Of a DNA stretch of 64,000 bases, positions 55,928 to 64,000 are shown piece by piece (the stretch's first letter is position 1; each line of letters starts with the position of its first letter). The notes beneath the pieces were generated by a model. That model saw only the letters and a list, made by a program, of their open reading frames with translations, had not been told where the DNA came from and ran no database searches. The stretch spans positions 186,001 through 250,000 of the forward strand of contig JAOALB010000014.1 of the NCBI GenBank assembly GCA_025331125.1, in the 5' to 3' direction. Origin of the DNA: Mycogone perniciosa (taxonomy: Eukaryota; Ascomycota; Sordariomycetes; Hypocreales; Hypocreaceae). A program made the translations under genes and the position numbers.

Positions 55928-56738
55928 ATGCCTTCCTCAATCATAGACCAGAGTCAATTCGACTCTATCCCCGACTCCATCGAAGCCTTCCGTACGTCTT
56001 GCGCGCATCCTCTCTCTCCCCTCCCCCACCACCGACAGTGCCGGCCGAAACAGACAGAGCATCGCATCGCATCGCATCCCATATCTAACCCTCTCTCCCA
56101 TAGGCAGAGGCGAATTCCTCGTCGTCCTCGATGACCCCTCCCGCGAAAACGAAGCAGACCTCATCATCGCCGCCGACAGCGTCACCGCCGACCAGATGGC
56201 CTGGATGATCCGCCACTCCTCCGGCCTCATCTGCGCTCCCCTAAAACCCTCCCGCGCCGACCAACTCAGCCTGCCGCCCATGGTCCAGCACAGCCAAGAC
56301 CCTCGCGGCACTGCCTACACCATCTCCGTCGACGCCAACGACCCTTCCGTCACCACCGGCATCAGCGCCCAGGACCGCGCCCTTGTGTGCCGCGTCCTCG
56401 CCGACCCAGCGTCCACGGCCGACAGCCTGCGCCGTCCGGGCCATGTGCTGCCGCTGCGCTCGCATCCCGGCGGCGTGCGCGCGCGGAACGGCCACACCGA
56501 GGCCGCAACCGAGTTCTGCAGGCTAGCGGGCAAGGAGGAGTGCGGTGTCATCTGCGAGCTTGTGGACGATGGCGAGGAGGTTCCCGGACAGGCTGTGCGG
56601 ACTGGCGCCGGCATGTTGCGGGGAGAGGCGTGCATTGCGTTTGCGAGGAAGTGGGGTCTGAAGGTCTGCACCATTGCTGATCTGGTGGCATATGTTGAGA
56701 AGACGGAGGGAAAGCTCGGAGTGAATGGAACCAAGTAG
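55928..56738 (+). CDS. rib3: 3,4-dihydroxy-2-butanone 4-phosphate synthase
   Basis: RIB3 converts ribulose 5-phosphate to the four-carbon precursor of riboflavin plus formate. Exons 55928-55991 and 56104-56738 encode 232 aa; intron 55992-56103 (112 nt, CTAACC branch) joins SIPDSIEAF to RRGEFLVVLDDPSREN. The metal and substrate site DDPSRENEADLIIAAD, then MAWMIRHSSGLICAPL, SVDANDPSVTTGISAQDRAL and RPGHVLPLRSHPGGV are all intact; HTEAATEFCRLAG follows, with the conserved Glu. It is the monofunctional eukaryotic form, without the GTP cyclohydrolase II fusion of bacteria and plants. Product supplies FMN/FAD, cofactors of the LOV protein and sulfite reductase nearby, though no joint regulation is visible. 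Confidence 0.96.
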
Positions 56739-57015
56739 GTGAGGAACATTGTGTGAATGTGAATGAGAATGTGAATGGGGCGAGATTGACGCAGCGCTTA
56801 CATGGGATCATCATGACGGGAAAAGGCACCAAGAGAAACAAACAGAAGAAAAAAAAAACTTCATGGGAATGCACATGTTTTGGTCCTGTTGCAAGACTGG
56901 GCTTTATTGGATACGTTAGATTTTCACTCATCTCCAAGGCATTGTTTATATATTCCACTCTGAATTGCTATGCCAGTCCCGAGTCCAGCCGAATAACGTG
57001 CATGCCCAACATTAA
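56739..57015. other. Convergent 3' flank between rib3 and the ataxin-10-like gene
   Basis: Short interval with both 3' UTRs; includes an A-rich run near 56847. No gene. Confidence 0.4.
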
Positions 57016-60013
57016 TTAAGCCATGAAATCCTCCTCGATGTTGGTTTGGCCACCTTTTGGTTTTGGTTGACTCAACCCCAGATTCAACCCTGCGGCTTTC
57101 TCAAGAAGCTCATCAGCCGCCTGGCCCACGACCGGAGCCACTGTGTGTGACCGCACCTTGACTTTCACTTCGCCCTGAATACCATCGACCCTGATCGTCC
57201 CCACCGTCGTGCCTCCCGGCGGCGGCCTCAGGTTAGGTTGCGGCGCGAGACTCACCAACTCGCGGAAGAAGTTATTGGCTGCCTCACAGCCATCAAGCAA
57301 CCACTTCAGGCAGAGGGTGACACGCTCCTTGGCAAACGGGTCGTTGTCGTCATACGCACAGGAGTTGAGTAGAGGCACAATACCATTGTACTTCATCATC
57401 TGCATTTGCACCTGTGGGTTACCGGGACTACTCTGCCCTGGCGGCGGCTGGAGCAAGGTGGCGATGATAGTAAAGATTTGTCCCTTAATGCCAGCCCACG
57501 CGAACTTGTGTGGTGCGTCCTGCATTGGCGGTGGAGGTGGTGAGATACTGTCGCCCTCGTTGCTAGTCGAGTACGGACGCTCGACCATAGGATTGCTGTT
57601 GGCGCCGTTGGCCTTTGCCGGTGGCGCTCGTTTGGGGAGCTCGACAAGGGGCTTCTTTGGCACAGCGGCCTCCAGACTGTTAAGAATGGTAATAAGGTCG
57701 TACACGGCCTCCCACTCGATGAGCTTGAGCCGCATGTCTGGTAGCTCGGCCAAGGTCATGAGGAAGTCGAAAAACCGAACTATGCCTTCCTTAGCTCGTT
57801 CCATGTCCCAACTATCAACAGGGAACTCAGCAGGATCGCAGTTCTCCTCGCGGATCTGAGCTTGTAAGTGCATGAGAGCGGCCGTGTCGGGCACGATGCG
57901 ACTGCGGAAGAAGCTATAGAAGAAATGCACGAGCTTGATATCCCTCGAGTTGTCCTTGGACTCTTGTGGAGCCGTGCTATGGCCTCGGGCGTGAATCATG
58001 CGGTTGACCAGGCGTACCAACACCGTTTGGGCTGGTGACATGATATCTTTGGGTATCTTCAGAGAATTCCAGGCGTACGGTATTAAGGCACTGTGATGCA
58101 GAGCCTCAATAATCTGGGTGGAGACTTGGAAAATAAGAGAGTTTTCATCTTTATCCCAGACCGCGATGAAGACTAGCAACTCCCGCAGCAAGCTCTTTCC
58201 GCACTCCAGGGCGAGGAACATCCTACAACGCGTCTTTTGTAGGTTCTCGCCCGCACGTGTGAGTCCTGATCCTGCGTTGTCTAGGATGCATGACTTGACA
58301 ATCATGTGCAGGGCCTCAATTTGCTTAGGATCCAGGATATTTGGCACTTCCGTTAACAACCCTGTCAACGGTCCATCCCCATATGAGTCGTCATCATCAG
58401 CATCTTCATCGTCCATCATGTCCTCCACATAATCATGGGCGTAATCGTGATGATGGTGGTAGCAATGATGATGATGGTGGTGCTCATCCTCCTCATCGTA
58501 GTGGTTGTGATGATCACATTCTTCCTGTTCTTCCTCAGCTTGTTCTTGATGATTGCATTCGTGATCGTCTTCGTGATGGTGATGATGGTGGTGGCGGGCA
58601 TAACAATCGTGGCAGTCATGGCAGTGTTCATGGTCAGAAAGATCCTCCTCGCCACCCTCTGGATGTGGCGAGTGTGCACGATACGGATGTGCGTAACGAT
58701 GGACCATATTGTTCCGGCAATGCTCAGTACGTGACTGAGCAAACTCGACAGATGGCATCCCAACAACCCATTCTTCATAGTTGGGATCGCGTGCCTTGAG
58801 CCACCACGTATCAATCTCACGGGAGACACGACCGTAAGCTCGATCCTGTTCGAACTTGTCCGTTTCGTCCGGTTTCCAGACTGGATTAATCTTCTCATTG
58901 GTTTCGTCCATCTCGGTGGGCGGATCCACGGTCCCATCTGGAAGCCAGTTCCAGGCCAGGGGTCTGATAGGAGCCAGGTTTCCGGGTGGCTTGTCGGCTT
59001 GGTTCTCGGCGTAGTCTCTAAGTAGCTGCCTCGCAGTGTCGCACATTCTAGCGTTTCGATCGAGCCAGTGCTGTATTTGCTGCTTCGCAACCTCTGGCCT
59101 GAACCCTGAGCCATCGCCCATTCCTTCCTCGGGCGCTGAGAGGGCGCCATCGTCATCGGAGAGCACATCAAACCAGAACGACATCTTATTCCGGTCATGC
59201 TTTGCTGTCCAGTTGTGTGCTTGTTGGAGTGCAGTCACAAGTAGCTTCTTGTCTATTAATCGTTAGTAAATTATGCCACGCGGTTTGATAGATCACTGAC
59301 ATAGTTCCGTAATGTCGGCGAGCTTCAGTCTTTGCGCCTCGTCCAATATCTCTCCGTCATAGCCCTTACTAGTGACGTTGACACATAGGATTATTGTCTG
59401 ATAAACCATCTGGTCAAAATGTACCGCAGCACATATGTCCTGGGGAATCTCAGGCTCGGCATTAACGAGCAAGTTTCTGGCGATGTGCATGAGCTTGATG
59501 AGAGTTCCGAGATCCTCTTTGATGGATGCATGATTCAGGACAATCAAGGCCGTGCTCTCCTGGGGGCTGACTCCCTTCTCAGGATCATTCAGGCTTGACA
59601 ACGGTCCCACAGACCGCGTTGTCAAATTAGGGATGGCAGCGGCAAATATTCTGGTCAGCCATATCCAGATGGCAACATTCCGCGATAAGGCTTCCCTATG
59701 AGGTCCGGGTTAGCCGTCGATGAATTTTCTCGTTTCTCCCTAGGCGTTTGGCGCCTTACCGAGCTTTCCTGAGAGTATGGGTCTTCTCAAGCGTCTTTGA
59801 TATCATAGAGTTGACCCTGGCAGTTGTTTGAGGGCCCATGGGGGGTGACTGTGTGAAATGGCCCTCCAGGCAGATGAGAGCCGCCGAGAAGCAGCGTTCC
59901 TCAATGGTCTCGCCTGAGTGATCGCCTCCATTCTCGTGCGATAGCGGTGCCGCAACCGTCTCTGGCACGAGAATAGTCGTGTCGTTTATATCTGTCGTTT
60001 CAGTCATTCTCAT
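57016..60013 (-). CDS. Ataxin-10/CTR86-like armadillo-repeat protein with a His/Cys/acidic insert
   Basis: Exons 60013-59760, 59695-59301 and 59252-57016 encode 961 aa. Intron 1 is 64 nt; intron 2 is 48 nt with a GTCAGT donor and TTACTAAC branch site. Junctions give TLRKAREALSRNVAIWIWL and DITELYKKLLVTALQQAHN. The start MRMTETTDIND is the first good ATG before the domain; more upstream frame looks like leader. The C-terminal part (about 780-890, KYNGIVPLLNSCAYDDNDPF then CLKWLLDGCEAANNFF) is the ataxin-10 domain of yeast Ctr86. Between helical repeats, about residues 420-490, is a stretch of His, Cys, Asp and Glu. Ctr86/ataxin-10 function is poorly defined; suggested roles are in cytokinesis and survival. 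Confidence 0.88.
58431..58640 (-). repeat. His/Cys/Asp/Glu-rich low-complexity tract in the ataxin-10-like gene
   Basis: On the coding strand this is a run of CAT/CAC, GAT/GAG and TGT/TGC codons, giving several His runs of four to seven, with HCHDCHDC and ECNH at intervals. On the plus strand it appears as dense ATGATG/GTGGTG triplets, an unstable trinucleotide context. Confidence 0.88.
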
Positions 60014-61020
60014 CTTCGACAGTTGGATAGAAAGCCCAACTCTTTTGCAAGGCGTGGTTGGGGCTGACTTGGACCTGGTGATGGATTCAGGGTAAAAATC
60101 TGGTGGACCCCGCAAAAAAAGCTGTAGGCTTGGTAAGCATCTGAACGCGCCACACAACATGAGGCGGACAGCCCGCCTATGCTGATAATTCCTCCAAATT
60201 CAGAGATTGTCTCACAGAAAGTACGGGATATACTGGAACATTATCGTTAAAACCGTTTCCGTACCACCCGAGAACAGGATTGCTTGTTTGTCAGGCTCTG
60301 TCTGGCAATGCAATACGTACTCGTATTAGAGGTGGCACTTGGAGGTGGCGTTGAAAACCGCCACAAGATTCCGCCTTGAAATTTACAGGCTGGGTTTGCT
60401 CGGATTTTTGTGTCCAGCCAATCATTTTACACAAAGACATTACATGCAAACAGGCCAATAATACTACCAATTTTCCGAAGCATTCCGAAGCAGGCGTTTT
60501 TGCAAAGTAGTATTTTGTGTAAGCAGTGATCCGAACACAGCCCTTCCTTATCTTGATGCGGGGGAGGGGTAATAATTGCCTTTCTCGGAAACGTGGTAAA
60601 ATGGTTCGCACAGGTGTAATAACCAGAAAAAAATGACTAGATACAAGTGTAATCCTATTTAGGCTAAATAATATAGTTCGAGAACTTTCGAATATATTAC
60701 TACTACTACTACTTCGTAGGTACCTACCTACTTCGTAGTCAAAATCACTGAGGGCATCTACGTCAGGAGTCTTGGCGGACCGATGGCGCCATATCTTATC
60801 GGAGTCAGAATCTGCTCCTCTATCAGACTCCAGACGGAGTACTCGTAATGGTGGGGGGGGTAATAGCTCTGAAGCAGTTGCGAACATTTCTTTCAAAGCC
60901 AGCTTTCTCTGTCTGACCATCATCACCCTTCTTTTGCCCTACAGTCGCTCGGGTTACTACCCTGTGCCATTCCCTAGTCGTGTTTCACGCCGTCTTTGCA
61001 GATACTACCTAGGCGCAGCG
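60014..61020. other. Divergent promoter, ataxin-10-like and MTA phosphorylase genes
   Basis: A 1 kb upstream region. It contains two TACTTCGTA motifs flanking GGTACCTACC near 60710-60740, a CTA run, and TACGGAGTA-like and TACTCGTA motifs near 60835 and 60318. A 211-codon minus-strand frame (60291-60926) has no family signature. Confidence 0.5.
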
Positions 61021-62110
61021 ATGGCTGATCTCCCCACCACCTTCGACAGTACGTCTTGATAGTCTTCCTCTCCTCTCTTCGTCACCCCCCTCACCCCCTT
61101 CACCGACTTCCTCCTCCTCTTCAAATGCTAATAAAACTCCCGATAGAGCCCGTACACATTGCCGTCATTGGCGGTACGGGCCTTGCCCAGCTTGAGGGCT
61201 ACGAGCCCATCGCCGTCCTCAACCCCGAAACCCCATGGGGCTTTGCCGCCTCGCCCATCCATATCCTCTCCCATAACGGCACCAACGTCGCATTCCTCGC
61301 CCGACACGGCCTGAACCACCAATTCGCTCCCCATGAGGTCCCCAATCGCGCCAACATCGCCGCTCTTCGTCATATCGGTGTGCGATCCATCATTGCCTTC
61401 TCCGCCGTCGGCTCCCTGCAGGAGGAAATCAAGCCCATGGACTTTGTTCTCCCCGACCAGGTCATCGACCGGACCAAGGGTATCCGACCCTTCACATTCT
61501 TCGAGGGAGGTGTTGTCGGCCACGTTGGATTCGCGGATCCGTTTGATGCGAAACTCGCGCAGGTTGTCAAGACCTGCGCGGAGCACATGGAAGGTGAAGG
61601 CGTAGTCCTCCATGACAAAGGCACCCTCATCTGCATGGGTAAGTCTGAAAGGTCATCTGATACTAGTTGTGAATAAGAAATAGCTCATGTTTTTTCTTTA
61701 ATGCAGAGGGTCCGCAGTTCTCGACTCGTGCGGAATCACACATGTACCGTTCTTGGGGCGGCTCTGTCATCAACATGTCGGCCCTGCCCGAGGCCAAGCT
61801 CGCCCGCGAGGCTGAAATCGCCTACCAGGTTATCTGCATGGCCACTGACTACGACTGCTGGCACTCGTATGAGGACGTCAATGTCGAGTTGGTGATCAGG
61901 TATATGCAGGCCAACAGCAAGAACGCCAAGAGACTGATCGGCGGCATCCTGGACCGCCTCGCCAAGGAGGAGCACAGCGACTTGGTCCAGGGAAAGCACT
62001 GGGTGGGCGCATCTTCAGGTGCTGTCAAGTTCATGACCAAGCCGCAGGGTAGGGACCCCGAGGCGATGAAGCGGGTTGACTACCTGTTCCCGGGATTCTG
62101 GGACAACTAA
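61021..62110 (+). CDS. MEU1: S-methyl-5'-thioadenosine phosphorylase
   Basis: It splits methylthioadenosine, the by-product of polyamine synthesis, into adenine and methylthioribose-1-phosphate, the first step of the methionine salvage pathway. Exons 61021-61048, 61147-61638 and 61707-62110 encode 307 aa; introns are 98 and 68 nt. Junctions read TTFDKPVHIAVIGGTGLAQL and GTLICMEGPQFSTRAESHMY. Conserved motifs: GGTGLAQL, FLARHGLNHQFAPHEVPNRA (phosphate and base site, HxxxPxxxN), IIAFSAVGSLQEEIKPMD, and the EGPQFSTRAES active site, followed by INMSALPEAKLAREAEIAYQ and MATDYDCWH. Trimeric MTAP type, normal length. Confidence 0.96.
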
Positions 62111-64000
62111 AGCGGCGAGCGGGCGGAAGCAGGGGTTTAAAAGATAGACGATGCTAAAGGCGATGGCGCAAAAAAAGAAAAAGAACCTGCATATGAAAGT
62201 GGAATCTTCAACAGATAGAAATGCTAGATCTTAGTCCTAGTAGACACAAGATCGGGAGCGGCTGAAACGGGACAGGCTTGACCGTTCAGTCCCTGCAGAT
62301 GAGATGCAGATGGGTACCGACCGGTCAAGAAATTGACTCTCCTCTTTGGATAGTGACTTTGATCTCGGCCTTCTCTCCGACTCGTGGCTGTCTTGGACCC
62401 CACAAGACTGGAAGAGACCCGACGGGTTGTGGTGAAGCGACCCGCCCTTTTTATTTTATTTCCAAGCTTATGCATAGTGTGTATCTGGACTATCTCGTTA
62501 ACTTGGGGTGGTCACAATATCAGCCTCTCAGGTCATAATCAAGAACAAAGGTAGAAGGGTAGAAGGTTCCGCTTGCAGCTGTATTTTAAAGCAATAGCTT
62601 TTCATAGATGATACTCATTCCGAAATACCTCATATATACGACATAACGAAAGGAAATTTGGTGTGGACAAGAAAAATGTGACGAGTTTGACTGCTGTCGT
62701 CTCGTGGAAGCAGGGTATGGTCGATTATATAGGCACTCGCAACTAAGCTTTAGCTCCTACAGCATCGGGATAGAGACGTCTTTTTATGAAGGAGGCTGGG
62801 CAGGGCAGAGGGTGAAACCGCCAAAGGCCATGTTTTGTTCAGTGTATGCCGTCTCGTCCGGTTCAAGGTGATTCTTCCCTCGAAACATTTACCACTGGTC
62901 ATATAAAATTTCGGAAGCAAGTTTCCTATCACCCGTCCCAGGATTGTCGGCGAACTGGATACCATGATATCACTTTTGTGGTGATGATTCTTGGCATCCT
63001 TGCTGCGATAGAGAAGCTCCCGAGATGGTGACAGTCATGGATCATAGGAAACTGGAGACGAGTCAAAGAAACCAGGAAGAACAGGGGAGAGCCGTTGTCA
63101 CAAGGAAAATTTGCCCAGAGTCATCAATCAAGAACAAGGGCGTTCATTCTATCTGTTATGGTTCAAGTATGGACAGGATCTTCTCCTCATAGGTCCTGCT
63201 CGTTAGCCCTTTTGTCAAGAATCCTTTCGAACCAGGATTTATCATTACCGTCATGCTTCATTCTCTTGGACAACCAAATCCTGAAACTCAGGAGAGTCAC
63301 AGTTGATATGTGATGATTTACCCTCGCATCAACCCTGCGAAATAATACCAAGTCTTTCCTTGACATGGAACTTTGAGAGCCCCGTTCTAGTTGTAACACC
63401 CATGACAGGGAGTCAAAACAACATCACCTGTTAAGCGAAGTCGAAAGAAAGATATGACTAGATAAATAATCCTTGTCCGTAAAAAACAACACCCATAGAG
63501 ATACTAGTACAGCACCAAGCCCCCATAGAGTCCCCATCCATCCCTGCGGACCCCATCCCATCACCCAAATGCAGAAGGCCCAAAAGAACAACAGGAAGAA
63601 GAAAAAAACACAACCTGTCAGATGTATCTGGCATACGATCCACACACCCATGAGAGAGGGAGAATTTTCTCCACCAAACAATAAAGTCCATCTTCCCTCT
63701 GCCACGTTTTTGTGGCACGCACCCAGCTAGAACAAACTCGAACTTACATACATATTTTTCTCGAGCATTTTACCCGCTGGTGGTGTGACGCACTGAAAAT
63801 CCTTCCCCACCCCTCTGTTTCGTTTCGATATTTTCCCCTTCGTGTTGTCTTTATATTGGATGCTGAGAATAGTCGGGTCAACATTCATCTAATAGTACCT
63901 AGGTAGTGCACAACAACGCGGAAATAGAAGCTGATTTGCTCCCGATGACGAGCTTGACGACTGTTGCCCTGGAAATACGGATTAGTAATGTTGGTAATAT
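62111..64000. other. Intergenic to window end, no supported gene
   Basis: About 1.9 kb downstream of the MTA phosphorylase. The longest frames are under 95 codons. One minus-strand frame (63424-63705) is hydrophobic, but overlaps an equally open frame and has no recognisable family. A gene continuing past the window end cannot be excluded. Confidence 0.45.

Noticed and set aside
60291..60926. 211-codon minus-strand frame
   Set aside because: It crosses intergenic TAC..GTA motifs and a CTA run coding a Ser run; no recognisable domain or splice-supported partner.
63424..63705. 93-codon hydrophobic minus-strand frame near the window end
   Set aside because: Phe/Trp-rich translation of a TTC/TTT-rich stretch; a second frame over the same bases is equally open. 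A real gene cannot be fully excluded.

Overview
This 64 kb window comes from a filamentous ascomycete (Pezizomycotina), most likely a sordariomycete and perhaps Hypocreales. It carries 19 protein-coding genes that I can model and one intron-rich snoRNA host gene. Evidence for the lineage: most introns are 48-112 nt with GT..AG ends and a CTAAC/CTGAC branch site; there is a VIVID/ENVOY-type LOV photoreceptor, a fungal-type sulfite reductase alpha subunit, and single-copy fungal housekeeping genes. I saw no transposon, viral, CRISPR or bacterial-type feature, and no tRNA or rRNA gene. I joined exons by hand from reading frame, splice consensus and family conservation; every joined CDS is a whole number of codons.

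Layout. 0.3-8 kb, minus strand: a DUF7918-like protein, seipin, and a Cdc15/Imp2-type F-BAR/SH3 protein with a (HGG-SI/SV) repeat. 8.7-15.4 kb, plus: the CCR4-NOT scaffold NOT1. 15.9-18.6 kb, minus: a PhzF-like enzyme and an F-box-like protein. 20.4-27 kb: a GDS1-like winged-helix protein (+), an OMS1-like mitochondrial methyltransferase (-), an IMPACT-family protein (+) and the cell-cycle kinase CDK1/Cdc2 (+). 27.0-34.6 kb holds no gene I can support and ends in a long pyrimidine-rich leader of a Pcl-type cyclin (34.6-35.7 kb, +). 37.7-46.1 kb: a copper P1B-ATPase (-) and sulfite reductase alpha subunit (+) are divergent across a 1.9 kb region. 46.6-48.0 kb, minus: a spliced snoRNA host gene with at least six box C/D snoRNAs, one of them the U27/snR74 homologue. 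48.5-64 kb: an Fpg-type DNA glycosylase (+), VIVID-like LOV protein (-), NSE2/MMS21 SUMO ligase (+), COQ3 (-), RIB3 (+), an ataxin-10/CTR86-like protein with a His/Cys/acidic insert (-), and methylthioadenosine phosphorylase (+).

The genes are ordinary eukaryotic single units, not operons. Themes recur: cell cycle and cytokinesis (CDK1, Pcl cyclin, F-BAR protein), RNA and ribosome metabolism (NOT1, snoRNA cluster), DNA repair (Fpg, NSE2), sulfur/methionine metabolism (sulfite reductase, MTA phosphorylase), and mitochondrial or flavin cofactors (COQ3, OMS1-like, RIB3). The most interesting content is non-coding: the intronic snoRNA cluster, and a dispersed short TAC-NNN-GTA palindrome family that I noticed only in intergenic DNA.
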